A stretch of 64,000 bases of DNA. Source: Flavobacteriales bacterium. GTDB lineage: Bacteria; Bacteroidota; Bacteroidia; Flavobacteriales; Schleiferiaceae. Both the position numbers and the translations under genes were made by a program. The stretch covers positions 3,062,897-3,126,896 of the forward strand of contig CP051243.1 in the NCBI GenBank assembly GCA_017795025.1. The letters run 5' to 3'. Under the pieces are notes generated by a model. It did not search any database. It had not been told where the DNA came from and saw only the letters and a list, made by a program, of their open reading frames with translations. Below, one piece after another: positions 53,671-62,711 of this stretch. How positions within the stretch are numbered: position 1 is the first letter of the stretch; each line of letters opens with the position of its first letter.

Positions 53671-53678
53671 CAAAGGTA
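53671..53678 (-). promoter_or_regulatory. -7 promoter element of rlmN
   Basis: TACCTTTG on the minus strand ends 4 nt before the GTG start, so the transcript should be leaderless. Confidence 0.6.
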
Positions 53679-53717
53679 GGCAGAATCCACAGCTAAGCAG
53701 AACTTGCTTTTTGCTAC

Positions 53718-54194
53718 TTAGAGACTATCTATTACAGGAATTGCTTCGGCACTATCTATGGGAATGGAGTCGGTTGCGGTGCTGTCCACTGCAGTTTCCG
53801 TAGTTGCAGGCAAATAGTGCTGCATCTGCGGTAGGCTAAGGGAGTTCTGATAAATCCTAAAACCAATAAATCCTACAAAAACCAAGAACCCTAGGGCTAT
53901 GGCATTGCTAGCCCAACGCCAATTCCGCTTTTGAGCAGCGGGTTCCGTTTTGCGGCGACGACGACGTAGGTAGGAATAAGTGATAAGGAAGGCCACACAG
54001 ATGCTAAAAATGCCAATCCAATGGTCCTTTAGGTTTAGGTTAAAAAGATGGCTGGAAATTAAGTCGAGCAAAACTTGAATAATGAGATAGCTAGCAAGCA
54101 GCATTACTATTGCTACCATCAGGCTTATAACCAAGTGCAGGCCTTGAGGTATGCCCTTCGGCTTAGCTGCTTCCTTCTCTTTCTTCTCTGCCAT
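53718..54194 (-). CDS. Membrane protein of unknown function (158 aa)
   Basis: A Lys-rich N-terminus, then about three transmembrane helices ([53 protein letters not shown]) with a very basic loop (RRRRRK) between the second and third, and a Ser/Thr/Asp-rich tail. No family recognised. A candidate -7 element GATATTTG lies just upstream of the ATG at 54194. It diverges from the 50-aa gene at 54279. Confidence 0.65.
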   Translation of the reverse strand: MAEKKEKEAAKPKGIPQGLHLVISLMVAIVMLLASYLIIQVLLDLISSHLFNLNLKDHWIGIFSICVAFLITYSYLRRRRRKTEPAAQKRNWRWASNAIALGFLVFVGFIGFRIYQNSLSLPQMQHYLPATTETAVDSTATDSIPIDSAEAIPVIDSL

Positions 54195-54278
54195 TCTGTT
54201 ACAAATATCGCAAGCCTTGCCCGTATTCCAAGCGGATAAATTTTTAACTTCAGCCTAAATCAACCAAAAGCACAAATT

Positions 54279-54431
54279 ATGAAACGGATTGTGGCCATTA
54301 TTTTAATGATTCTTGGAGCCTATATGATTTACCTCAGTATGCCTGGTGATGGTAGTATTATGCGCCCACCCATGGTGAGTGGCCTAGCTTTTATCTTAAT
54401 TGGAGTGGTGTGGCTTAGTCCCAATCGTTAA
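54279..54431 (+). CDS. 50-aa two-helix membrane protein
   Basis: ATG at 54279 opens a 51-codon frame. It encodes two hydrophobic helices (IVAIILMILGAYMIYLSM and MVSGLAFILIGVVWLS) joined by a polar Gly/Pro loop, ending in PNR. A strong hairpin terminator starts 9 bp after the stop, which supports a real gene. Function unknown; it is too short for the usual length cut-offs. Confidence 0.65.
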   Translation: MKRIVAIILMILGAYMIYLSMPGDGSIMRPPMVSGLAFILIGVVWLSPNR

Positions 54432-54440
54432 AAAAGAAAA

Positions 54441-54470
54441 GCCCCTTGAATACGATTCAAGGGGCCTTTT
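54441..54470. terminator. Bidirectional terminator between the 50-aa gene and queA
   Basis: GCCCCTTGAAT (54441-54451) pairs exactly with ATTCAAGGGGC (54455-54465) around ACG, with an A run before and a T run after. It serves both convergent genes. Confidence 0.92.
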
Positions 54471-54490
54471 AAATTTGCTGTTTTAGCTGA

Positions 54491-55546
54491 TTAAATAATC
54501 AGCATGGCGTCTCCATAGCTTAGGAAACGGTATTTTTCTTTTACGGCCACCTTATAAGCTTCCATTAAAAGATCGTAACCCGCGAAGGCTGCGGTCATCA
54601 TCATTAAAGTACTTTGAGGAGGGTGGAAGTTGGTGATCATCCGATCCGCAATTTGGAATTCATACGGAGGGAAGATGAACTTATTCGTCCAACCATCAAA
54701 AGGTTTCAAATGGCCATCAGTACTTACGGAGCTTTCCATAGCACGCATAGAAGTGGTACCTACGGCACATACTTTTTTACGCGCATCAATCGCCTTATTC
54801 ACTGTTTCTGCAGTATGATCGTAAATCATATACTGCTCTGAATCCATTTTATGTTTGCTAAGGTCTTCCACTTCAACCGGACGGAAGGTTCCCAAGCCTA
54901 CATGCAAAGTAAGTTCAGCAAAGCTTACTCCTTTAATTTCAAGACGCTTTAAAAGCTGCTTACTAAAGTGTAAACTCGCAACTGGTGCAGCAACCGCACC
55001 CTCATGCTTGGCAAAAATAGATTGATAGCGATCTTCGTCATCTTCCTCTGGTTCGCGATCAATATACTTTGGAAGTGGTGTTTGTCCTAGCTCCTTTAGT
55101 TTGGCGCGGAACTCTTCGTAAGAGCCATCAAAAAGGAAGCGTAACGTTCTACCACGTGAGGTGGTATTGTCAATTACCTCTGCTACCAGACTATCGTCTT
55201 CACCGAAATATAATTTGTTACCAATACGGATTTTACGAGCAGGATCTACCAAAACATCCCAAAGGCGACTTTCGGCATTTAATTCACGGAGAAGAAAAAC
55301 TTCGATGCGAGCACCAGTTTTTTCCTTGTTTCCATACATGCGAGCTGGGAAAACCTTGGTGTTATTGAGGACCAAAGCATCTCCTTCATCGAAATAATCG
55401 ATAATCTCGTTAAACATTTTGTGTTCGATAGTGCCTTTTTCACGATTGATTACCATGAGGCGACTGTCATCACGATGGGTGGTGGGATACTTCGCGATAA
55501 GTTCTTGTGGCAACTTATAGCTGAAGTGCGAGAGTTTCATTTTCAT
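54491..55546 (-). CDS. queA: tRNA preQ1(34) S-adenosylmethionine ribosyltransferase-isomerase
   Basis: 351 residues. QueA moves the ribosyl part of SAM onto preQ1 at tRNA position 34, making epoxyqueuosine. Family motifs are clear: [20 protein letters not shown] at the start, [67 protein letters not shown] and [15 protein letters not shown]. The start may be 55546 or the ATG two codons later at 55540. Confidence 0.97.
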   Translation of the reverse strand: MKMKLSHFSYKLPQELIAKYPTTHRDDSRLMVINREKGTIEHKMFNEIIDYFDEGDALVLNNTKVFPARMYGNKEKTGARIEVFLLRELNAESRLWDVLVDPARKIRIGNKLYFGEDDSLVAEVIDNTTSRGRTLRFLFDGSYEEFRAKLKELGQTPLPKYIDREPEEDDEDRYQSIFAKHEGAVAAPVASLHFSKQLLKRLEIKGVSFAELTLHVGLGTFRPVEVEDLSKHKMDSEQYMIYDHTAETVNKAIDARKKVCAVGTTSMRAMESSVSTDGHLKPFDGWTNKFIFPPYEFQIADRMITNFHPPQSTLMMMTAAFAGYDLLMEAYKVAVKEKYRFLSYGDAMLII

Positions 55547-55634
55547 AGCTTACGGGCTTTGAAAGAATTATGTTAATACAAAAATTGAGGGCCGCGAAAA
55601 TACAAAAAAATGCGAGGGAATGAGAGGGCGTTGC

Positions 55635-56348
55635 CTACCAGTCCTCCCCAAATCGCTTCTTAATCAAATTAATGAGGCGTTCCTCGTAGGGCTTTTTATC
55701 CTCCCAGTCGTAATCAGGCTTTACCAAGTTTTCGATAAAATACATGGACTCCAAATAGGTGTCGAGCGTGTTAAGCTGGGAAAGGACGCGGTTAAAGTCG
55801 GCCTGGGAATCATTAAAAAGATGCTTCACAAAAGCAATGCGGTCGTTTAAGCCCACCTGGATGGAGCCCTTAGCTAATTGGTCGTTTACCGATTTGGGTG
55901 CTTGATGCCCATCGTTTAAATCACGACGTTCCTCGGGTTCCACGCTTTCCTTTTCGCTCTTATTTGCTTCGGGGTTTTCCGGACTTGCGAGGTCTTCTTT
56001 CGGCGCTTCGGGTTTTGGGGAGGCTTCGGGTTTAATTGATGGTTCGGGGCTCGGCTCAACTTCCACTTTTTCAGCAACTTCCTGGGGCCTTGGGCTACTC
56101 ACTTCCTGAGGCGGAGGATTTGGGCTTGCTGTTTTTACTTCTTGAGCAGGTTTGACTTTGCTTGGACCTGCACTGGCGGAGCCCTTACTTTGCTTTTCGG
56201 CTTCTACTTCCTCCAGATAGTTAAGCACTAAAAGGCGCTCATAAAGCATTTGAACGCGAGTGAGCTGTTCGGGTCGTGAAAGAGCGTTATTGTTTTCAAT
56301 TATAAAGTAACATAATTCCTTTAGTTCCTTGCGAACATTGTCTTTCAT
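55635..56348 (-). CDS. Hypothetical protein with acidic Pro-rich linker (237 aa)
   Basis: The N-terminal ~50 residues form helices (KELKELCYFIIENNNALS, QLTRVQMLYERLLVLNYLEE). A ~90-residue Pro/Glu/Ser/Lys linker follows, probably disordered. The C-terminal ~75 residues are again ordered (GLNDRIAFVKHLFNDSQADF, YLESMYFIENLVKPDYDW). I know the pattern as a recurrent unknown in Bacteroidota, with no function. It diverges from tdk. Confidence 0.7.
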   Translation of the reverse strand: MKDNVRKELKELCYFIIENNNALSRPEQLTRVQMLYERLLVLNYLEEVEAEKQSKGSASAGPSKVKPAQEVKTASPNPPPQEVSSPRPQEVAEKVEVEPSPEPSIKPEASPKPEAPKEDLASPENPEANKSEKESVEPEERRDLNDGHQAPKSVNDQLAKGSIQVGLNDRIAFVKHLFNDSQADFNRVLSQLNTLDTYLESMYFIENLVKPDYDWEDKKPYEERLINLIKKRFGEDW

Positions 56349-56368
56349 CGAACGGCGTGTTTATTCCT

Positions 56369-56376
56369 TAGTTTTG
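56369..56376 (+). promoter_or_regulatory. -7 promoter element of tdk-murF/alr
   Basis: TAGTTTTG matches TAnnTTTG and ends 18 nt before the tdk ATG at 56395. Confidence 0.55.
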
Positions 56377-56394
56377 TGCTGTAATTAAGCAAAA

Positions 56395-56991
56395 ATGTTC
56401 CTCGAAAATACAGTAAATCATCAAATGCCTAGCGGCTGTATTGAAGTAATCTGCGGAAGTATGTTTTCTGGCAAGACCGAGGAGCTTATTCGCAGGCTTA
56501 AACGGGCGCAATTTGCTCGTCAGAAAGTGGAGATCTTTAAACCCATTGTTGATACGCGCTACAGCGAGGAGGAAGTGGTAAGTCACGATAACAACGCCAT
56601 TCGTAGTACCCCGGTGGAAAGCAGTTCCAATATTTTACTTCTAGCCGATAACGTTGAGGTAGTGGGCATTGATGAGGCGCAATTTTTTGATGATGGTATC
56701 GTGGAGGTTTGCAATGAATTAGCGAATCGCGGCTGCCGCGTTATTGTGGCGGGATTGGATATGGACTTTCAGGGCAAGCCTTTTGGACCGATGCCCTATT
56801 TAATGGCCACGGCCGAGTATGTAACCAAAGTACACGCTGTTTGCATGCGTACCGGAAATCTTGCGCATTATTCGCATCGTACCACGGCCGATCAAAAACG
56901 GGTATTCCTAGGTGCAAAAGAGCAATACGAACCCTTAAGCAGAGCGGCCTTTAATAAAATTCGTGCGGAGGAGGCGAAAAGCGCCAAGTGA
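56395..56991 (+). CDS. tdk: Thymidine kinase (type II), zinc site reduced
   Basis: 198 residues. Phosphorylates thymidine with ATP in the salvage pathway. The P-loop [13 protein letters not shown] (~19-31), the HDNN motif, GIDEAQFF (~92-99) and [13 protein letters not shown] lasso region are present. The zinc-binding knuckle CxxC reads CMRTG here and the second pair near the C-terminus is also missing, so the protein probably lacks zinc. Its stop overlaps the murF-alr GTG start by 4 bp (GTGA). Confidence 0.95.
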   Translation: MFLENTVNHQMPSGCIEVICGSMFSGKTEELIRRLKRAQFARQKVEIFKPIVDTRYSEEEVVSHDNNAIRSTPVESSSNILLLADNVEVVGIDEAQFFDDGIVEVCNELANRGCRVIVAGLDMDFQGKPFGPMPYLMATAEYVTKVHAVCMRTGNLAHYSHRTTADQKRVFLGAKEQYEPLSRAAFNKIRAEEAKSAK

Positions 56992-59450
56992 TAGCCGATA
57001 GCAAGAAAATAGCCGCGGCCATTGGAGTGCAACATCCGAATGTAAAGGCCCAAATTGTAAAACGAATTTTATTCGATAGCAGGCAATTTAGTCATGGCGA
57101 TGGCCAGATCTTTTTCGCTTTGGTGGGTCAGCATCACGATGGCCATCAATTCATTTACGATCTATACCAAAAAGGGCTTCGGGTATTTGTAGTAGAACGT
57201 ATTCCGGATGAGGATTTGGCAGATGCCATTTTTCTGAAGGTGAATCACAGCTTAGGCGCCTTACAGCGTTTAGCAAGCAGTATTCGGGATCAGATCAACC
57301 CAGCGGTAATTGCTATTACCGGGAGTAACGGTAAAACCGTTGTAAAGGAGTGGCTTTATCGTTTGCTTGCCCCTCAAACCAAAGCCTATCGCAGTCCTAA
57401 AAGCTTTAATTCACAAATAGGGGTTCCCCTTTCCATTTGGGCCATGCCGGAAGATACCGAATTAGGGATTTTTGAGGCTGGGATTTCCTTGCCCAATGAA
57501 ATGTCCGCGCTGCAAAAAATGTTGAAGCCCAAGGCTGGAATTTTCACCAATATCGGAACGGCCCACGGAGAGAACTTTGAAAGTCAGGAGCAAAAGATTG
57601 CCGAGAAACTGGAACTTTTTAAGGAGGCGGAGTTTTTAGTCTATCCCGCTGATCAGGAGCCGCTTCATCGACTACTGCCAAACTTCGCTGCAAAGAACTC
57701 GATACGTTTACTCGACTGGTCCTTTCAGGAGGGGAAGGCAGGCGCTTGGTTCAAGATCGAGGAATGTAGGGCCAATTATTGTCGTTTTCATTTTCAATCA
57801 CCGGAAGGTAGTTTACAGGCCGACTTACCTTTTGGCGATGAGGCCTCACTACAAAATAGTGCCAATGCGATATACCTGGCCATAGCCCTAGGCTTTGACC
57901 CGGATCAATTGAGGCAGCCGCTTCAAAATTTGAATCAGGTTGAAATGCGGCTCGAAATGAAGGAGGGCCACAATAACACCTTACTTATAAATGACGCCTA
58001 CAATTCGGACCTCGAGTCCTTAAGGGTAGCCTTGCATTTTTTGCAAGAGCATGGTAAGGACCGGCCGCGGGTTTTAGTTTTAAGTGATATGCTGCAATCT
58101 GGTTTATCGGTTGATGAACTTCGATTGGCGATGTCCGAAATCATTAGTAGTCAAAATTTAGAGGCTGTTTTTGCCATCGGACCTCAGTTAAAGTCGCAAT
58201 CTTTAGAGCTTCCCATGCCGGCACATTACTTCCCCTCTACCGAAGAATTTATCGAAAGCATGAGCCGCTATAACTGGCAGGCCCGTGCTATTTTGCTAAA
58301 AGGATCCCGACCTTTTGCCTTTGAGCGGATCGATCGATTATTGGCACGGCAACGTCATGAAACCGTTTTGGAAGTGCATCTTAATAGACTAGTGCACAAC
58401 CTTAACTATTACCGCTCTCGCTTGCGGGGAGGTACCAAATTAATGGTAATGGTTAAGGCCTTTGCCTATGGTGCTGGGAGCGAAGAAGTAGCTCGGGTTT
58501 TAGCTTTTCATGGTGTAGATTACCTCGCCGTAGCTTACGCTGATGAAGGAGTAGCCCTCCGTAAGGCGGGAATAAAACTACCGATCATGGTTCTTAACCC
58601 CGAGCGTAGTGCCTTGGATTCTTTTTTTGAGTATGATTTGGAGCCGGAGGTATACAGCTTAAGGCGCTTGCAGGATTTTAAAGAATTAGCAGAACAACGC
58701 AAGGAAACCCTTAGCATTCACCTTAAATTGGAAACGGGCATGAATCGATTGGGTTTTGTGGAAGAAGAACTAGAGCAATTGATGGAGGAGCTAAGGACCA
58801 GCTCGTATTTGCATTTGGCTTCCGCTTTTTCGCACCTGGCAGCATCCGATGATCCTAAGCAAGAGCGCTTCACCAAAGGGCAAATTGCCAGCTTCGAGCA
58901 AATGACTATGCGCTTAAAGGCTAAATTAGGAACAGATTTTTTACGGCATATCGCCAATACCGGAGCGATAGAGTCTTACCCTGAAGCCTATTTTGATATG
59001 GTTCGACTGGGTATTGGCCTCTATGGGGTTGCGGCTCATTCGGAAGAACAAGATCAGTTATTGCCAGTAGCAGAACTAAAAGCCACAGTATCTCAGGTGA
59101 AGCCGGTGCAAGAAGGGGATACCGTAGGTTATGCACGAGCTTGGGCGGCAAAAGAGAAGGGGCGCATCGCTATAATCTCCATTGGATATGCAGATGGTTT
59201 TCATTGCTCCCTTGGTAATGGAAAAGGCAAGGTGCTTATTAAAGGGAAACAGTATCCGGTGATTGGCCGGGTTTGTATGGATATGTGTATGGTTAATATT
59301 GGCTCGGATCCGATTGAGGAAGGAGACGAAGTTTTAATCTTTGGTACCCAACTTCCGGTACAAGAAATGGCCAAGGCTATGAATACCATCGCCTACGAAG
59401 TTTTAACCGGAATATCCCCAAGAGTAAAACGCGTTTATTTTATGGCCTAG
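56988..59450 (+). CDS. murF-alr: Bifunctional MurF ligase / alanine racemase fusion
   Basis: 820 residues from GTG. Residues 1-~450 are MurF, which adds D-Ala-D-Ala to the UDP-MurNAc tripeptide (ATP site [11 protein letters not shown] near 109-119, [12 protein letters not shown] substrate loop). Residues ~455-820 are a PLP-dependent alanine racemase that makes D-Ala. Its PLP Lys is K490 in [12 protein letters not shown], and the second-strand motifs [21 protein letters not shown] and [13 protein letters not shown] are present. The fusion is the normal form in many Bacteroidota. The Alr motif KAFAYG differs from the textbook KADAYG. Confidence 0.96.
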   Translation: MIADSKKIAAAIGVQHPNVKAQIVKRILFDSRQFSHGDGQIFFALVGQHHDGHQFIYDLYQKGLRVFVVERIPDEDLADAIFLKVNHSLGALQRLASSIRDQINPAVIAITGSNGKTVVKEWLYRLLAPQTKAYRSPKSFNSQIGVPLSIWAMPEDTELGIFEAGISLPNEMSALQKMLKPKAGIFTNIGTAHGENFESQEQKIAEKLELFKEAEFLVYPADQEPLHRLLPNFAAKNSIRLLDWSFQEGKAGAWFKIEECRANYCRFHFQSPEGSLQADLPFGDEASLQNSANAIYLAIALGFDPDQLRQPLQNLNQVEMRLEMKEGHNNTLLINDAYNSDLESLRVALHFLQEHGKDRPRVLVLSDMLQSGLSVDELRLAMSEIISSQNLEAVFAIGPQLKSQSLELPMPAHYFPSTEEFIESMSRYNWQARAILLKGSRPFAFERIDRLLARQRHETVLEVHLNRLVHNLNYYRSRLRGGTKLMVMVKAFAYGAGSEEVARVLAFHGVDYLAVAYADEGVALRKAGIKLPIMVLNPERSALDSFFEYDLEPEVYSLRRLQDFKELAEQRKETLSIHLKLETGMNRLGFVEEELEQLMEELRTSSYLHLASAFSHLAASDDPKQERFTKGQIASFEQMTMRLKAKLGTDFLRHIANTGAIESYPEAYFDMVRLGIGLYGVAAHSEEQDQLLPVAELKATVSQVKPVQEGDTVGYARAWAAKEKGRIAIISIGYADGFHCSLGNGKGKVLIKGKQYPVIGRVCMDMCMVNIGSDPIEEGDEVLIFGTQLPVQEMAKAMNTIAYEVLTGISPRVKRVYFMA

Positions 59451-59517
59451 GGCATTTGTACCAAAAGCGCATTCCAAACTTGAGATTCTAGTTATTTTTC
59501 CTACAAATGCAGGATTG

Positions 59518-59564
59518 AATGGGATTTAGCTGGCGAATAGATTCGCTTCTAAATAAATCCCATT
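59518..59564 (+). promoter_or_regulatory. Perfect stem-loop ending at the start codon
   Basis: AATGGGATTTA (59518-59528) and TAAATCCCATT (59554-59564) are exact reverse complements; the next base is the A of ATG at 59565. Inside, GCGAAT (59533-59538) and ATTCGC (59541-59546) form a second perfect stem with an AG loop. In RNA this would bury the ribosome-contact region. Confidence 0.7.
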
Positions 59565-60176
59565 ATGAAAAGACTATTTTTTATCCCCTTACTTGTACTT
59601 GGTTTAATCTCCTGCGAAAAGGAAGACACGAGCACGGATGACCCCAGCGGAAATAACAATAATCCCGGCACGTCCAACTTAAGCAACAATACCCTTATCG
59701 TTGGGGATTCCAGTACTAGCCTTAATATGTATTCTGCCTTTCAGGCTACAGACGTGAATACTAACAAACCGTATTACGACATCTTTATTTTTAAGGATAA
59801 TGTGGCCGACCGTAAGCAGTATTTGCTCATTCACCTCACTGAAATTCCTAGCAGTAGCAAGACCTTAAATTGGCAAGCTAACGGTTCCGCTCCGGGCGAT
59901 ATTTCTGCAGATGAGTTTGTCGTATTCCCTAAATTGAATGACCGCCGCTGGTATGGGGAGTACACCACCGATGGCTGGGCTAATACCGGCACCATGAACG
60001 CTGTGGTGAATGGCGGGAAACTCACGCTTTCTTTTGAGAACATCGAGTTGGCAGATAATTTCCTTACGCCCAATGTGGCCGAACGGAAGGACTGCAGCGC
60101 TAAGGTGACCTTTAATTTAGCCGACCTCCAAAATTTAGATACCCGACCAGTAATGTTTAGCCTTTCCGATGAGTAG
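59565..60176 (+). CDS. Surface lipoprotein of unknown function (203 aa)
   Basis: Lipoprotein signal (LLVLGLISC, Cys ~17) followed by EKED, an acidic sequence like the export signal for surface lipoproteins in this phylum. An Asn/Gly/Ser linker (~25-42) leads to a ~160-residue beta-rich domain (YYDIFIFKDN, YLLIHLTEIP, NAVVNGGKLTLSFENIEL) that looks like a small carbohydrate-module-type sandwich, but I do not recognise a family. A perfect stem-loop ends directly at its start codon, a strong hint of translational control. Confidence 0.75.
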   Translation: MKRLFFIPLLVLGLISCEKEDTSTDDPSGNNNNPGTSNLSNNTLIVGDSSTSLNMYSAFQATDVNTNKPYYDIFIFKDNVADRKQYLLIHLTEIPSSSKTLNWQANGSAPGDISADEFVVFPKLNDRRWYGEYTTDGWANTGTMNAVVNGGKLTLSFENIELADNFLTPNVAERKDCSAKVTFNLADLQNLDTRPVMFSLSDE

Positions 60177-60230
60177 GATCTCGCTTTAATGTTTTGCCGG
60201 ACAAGATTTAAGCTGGCACTAATGGGAAAT

Positions 60231-60250
60231 CCCGGCTTTGGCCGGGTTTT
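60231..60250 (+). terminator. Terminator of the 203-aa lipoprotein gene
   Basis: CCCGGC (60231-60236) and GCCGGG (60241-60246) pair around TTTG, followed by TTTTCTCTTTT. Confidence 0.8.
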
Positions 60251-60263
60251 CTCTTTTAAAGCA

Positions 60264-60297
60264 AAAAAAAACCTCCCGATTAAGGGAGGCCTTTTTT
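60264..60297 (-). terminator. Terminator of the M1 peptidase gene
   Basis: CCTCCC (60272-60277) and GGGAGG (60284-60289) form the stem; the flanking A run gives a long T run on the minus strand, 18 bp after the peptidase stop. Confidence 0.85.
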
Positions 60298-60314
60298 CAA
60301 TAGTTCTTTGGGGA

Positions 60315-62195
60315 TTACCCTTCCCAGCCGAGTAAGTCATCCATCGTTTCCCTGCTTACCGCATGGTAATTAGGACGAGCTTTGGCGTAGATGTCTCGCG
60401 CTAACTGATCCTGTTTAGCACCTAGGAGTGCTTTATAGGTGGGAGTTAAAAACTTCCGACGACCTACTGAGGTAAGAAAGCTTTCCACTTTGGGGTAAAC
60501 CGCTTCGTAACCTGCTGCAATGGTTGGTTGGAACCAGGCAGCAGAAATTTCGGAGTTTCCACTTTGGCTCAATCCATAGGCTTCATCAAGTGCGGTGAGC
60601 TGTTCCAGGTTGATGGTTTCGGGCAAACTATTAATAAAGTGTAGCCATTCGTGGGTGGTCCAGGCTTCGGTTTGCTCCGATGCAGGGAGTTTTCCCGTTT
60701 CCATGAAACTGGCTAAAGCGGCATCCACCTTTTTAAAGCGGTCACTCTCCACAACTGGTAAATTATCAGGGATACCCGTTTCGTAAATCCACTCATCCAC
60801 TCGAATTTGTGCGTATTCTTCTTCACTCAAAAGGTTTTCCTTTAAATAAGCTAAGAACTCCTCGGTGGTCATTACCTGGAATTTATGCCCTTGGAAATAG
60901 TTTTTCAAGAAATCATCAAAACGCTCACGACCAACTGTTTCTTCCATTAACCGTAAAAAGAAATAGCCTTTGTCGTAAGGAATGCTTGTCACACCATCAT
61001 CCGGGTTTCGTCCCTCCAAATCGAGCTTTAATTTAGTGTCGTTCGGCATTTCCTCCAGCATTTCTGCCGCGGCTTCTAAAAGACCAGCGCGGGTTAAGCT
61101 GGCTAACATTTCCGAATACTCACGTCCGTATACCGCTTCCATAATACGCTGCTCAAAGTAAACGGTAAAGCCTTCATTTAACCAAAAATCGTCCCAAGTG
61201 GCATTGGTTACCAAGTTACCACTCCAGCTATGCGCCAGCTCGTGGGCCACCAAGCTTACTAATGAACGGTCGCCCGCCAAGATAGTAGGTGTGGCAAAAG
61301 TTAAGCGTGGATTTTCCATTCCACCGAAGGGGAAGGAAGGAGGCAGGACAATAAGGTCATAACGACCCCAGGCATAGGGACCATAAAGGGCTTCGGCGGC
61401 TTGGACCATTTTTTCCAAATCCGCAAATTCATAGGCTGAAGTATCTAATAGGGAAGGCTCGGCATACACGCCAGTGCGATCGCTAATGGCTTCAAAGCGA
61501 ACATTACCAACGGCCATGGCCAAAAGGTATGAGGGAATAGCTTGAGGCATCTCAAATTTATAGCTGCCGTCATCCGAAAGCTCCATGGGGTTAGAGGCAC
61601 TCATTAAAGCCATCATATCTTTTGGAACATTCACCTTGGCATCATAAGTAAAGCGAATACCAGGGCTATCCTGAGTAGGTACCCAAGAACGGGCTAAGAT
61701 AGCCTGACTTTGGGTGAATAAAAATGGATGTGATTTATCGGCAGTTTGGCCGGGGTCGAGCCATTGTAAGGCGCGGGCATCATCTCCCGTACTATAGTAA
61801 ATGCTTACTTGCTTTGCGCTTTCGCTGATGGGAATGCGTAAACCTTGGCCTAGGTGTTCATCAAAGGGACTTAAGGCGTAGTTAGTGTTTGCACCATCCA
61901 CCAATACCGAATCAATTTGCAAGTCGTAGATGTCGAAATAGATGTCCGTGGCTCCGCTTTGGGTTTCGATGGTCCAATTGGCGACGGCCTTAATTTTTTT
62001 GTTATCAAAATCCACATCCGCTATCCAATTTAGGTGACTCACCTTAGCGTCCGCTTTGGCGTAGGAATGGGGGTCTTGACCTGTTTTCATGGCTTCCTCG
62101 GTGGGGCTCATTGTTTGCTTTTCTTTGCTGGGATTGTTAGTACAGGAAACAATTGCCAGTGCTAAAATACCTGGCAAAAAAGATCTCATGCTCAT
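60315..62195 (-). CDS. M1 family zinc aminopeptidase lipoprotein (LTA4 hydrolase-like)
   Basis: 626 residues, lipoprotein signal (LPGILALAIVSC, Cys ~18). The M1 layout is complete: a beta domain with GARALQWLDPGQT-like substrate region (DDARALQWLDPGQT), the substrate motif PFGGMENPRLTF (~288-299), the zinc site HELAHSW (~316-322) with the distant Glu in LNEGFTVYFE, and a helical C-terminal domain of the leukotriene A4 hydrolase type. Removes N-terminal residues from peptides, most likely in the periplasm (no acidic export signal after the lipidated Cys). The ATG two codons downstream is an alternative start. Confidence 0.95.
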   Translation of the reverse strand: MSMRSFLPGILALAIVSCTNNPSKEKQTMSPTEEAMKTGQDPHSYAKADAKVSHLNWIADVDFDNKKIKAVANWTIETQSGATDIYFDIYDLQIDSVLVDGANTNYALSPFDEHLGQGLRIPISESAKQVSIYYSTGDDARALQWLDPGQTADKSHPFLFTQSQAILARSWVPTQDSPGIRFTYDAKVNVPKDMMALMSASNPMELSDDGSYKFEMPQAIPSYLLAMAVGNVRFEAISDRTGVYAEPSLLDTSAYEFADLEKMVQAAEALYGPYAWGRYDLIVLPPSFPFGGMENPRLTFATPTILAGDRSLVSLVAHELAHSWSGNLVTNATWDDFWLNEGFTVYFEQRIMEAVYGREYSEMLASLTRAGLLEAAAEMLEEMPNDTKLKLDLEGRNPDDGVTSIPYDKGYFFLRLMEETVGRERFDDFLKNYFQGHKFQVMTTEEFLAYLKENLLSEEEYAQIRVDEWIYETGIPDNLPVVESDRFKKVDAALASFMETGKLPASEQTEAWTTHEWLHFINSLPETINLEQLTALDEAYGLSQSGNSEISAAWFQPTIAAGYEAVYPKVESFLTSVGRRKFLTPTYKALLGAKQDQLARDIYAKARPNYHAVSRETMDDLLGWEG

Positions 62196-62202
62196 CTTTA
62201 CT

Positions 62203-62210
62203 TAAATTTG
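62203..62210 (+). promoter_or_regulatory. -7 promoter element of the holin-family gene
   Basis: TAAATTTG matches TAnnTTTG and ends 23 nt before the ATG at 62234. Confidence 0.5.
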
Positions 62211-62233
62211 GATTTGCAAGTTAAGCCTTAGCT

Positions 62234-62602
62234 ATGAGAAGTATCCTATTAAGATTACTAGTAAATACTCTAAGTGTATTCTTTACCGCCTGGATTTTAG
62301 GTGATGCGGTATACTTATCCGGGTTTACTACTGCGATAGGGGTGGCTATTGTTTTAGCCCTCCTAAATTTATTTATTAAACCACTTTTGGTAGTATTTAC
62401 CTTGCCTGCAACCGTGTTCACCTTCGGACTATTCCTATTTGTGATCAATGCAGTGGTAATTATGCTGGCCGATTCTTTAGTTACTGGATTTACAGTTGCG
62501 AATTTCTGGTGGGCCTTACTGTTTTCTTTTGTCCTCAGTATTATCAGTTCACTTCTCCGCAACTTAGGGGATCAATCGTCCGAAACGGATCGGAGATATT
62601 AA
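62234..62602 (+). CDS. Phage-holin-family / YvlD-like membrane protein
   Basis: 122 residues, four hydrophobic helices with the family layout (LLRLLVNTLSVFFTAWIL, ALLNLFIKPLLVVFTLPATV, FGLFLFVINAVVIMLADSL, a last helix before SSLLRNLG). The N-x-F-I-K-P-L-L motif is the usual signature of this family (Pfam PF04020). Despite the name, no phage is nearby, and the role of these proteins in the inner membrane is unknown. Confidence 0.85.
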   Translation: MRSILLRLLVNTLSVFFTAWILGDAVYLSGFTTAIGVAIVLALLNLFIKPLLVVFTLPATVFTFGLFLFVINAVVIMLADSLVTGFTVANFWWALLFSFVLSIISSLLRNLGDQSSETDRRY

Positions 62603-62711
62603 TTGGTGAGCATTTAGGTCTTGGTTTTACCTGGTAATAAACAGTTGATTACGAGGCTATTAAATCGCTATTTGCTTAAATATATGACCTCCCTATGTTA
62701 TTAAAGCCTGG

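Noticed and set aside
62234-62602. Prophage remnant suggested by the 'phage holin' family name
   Set aside because: The family is widespread in bacterial chromosomes, and no integrase, structural or lysis gene is nearby.
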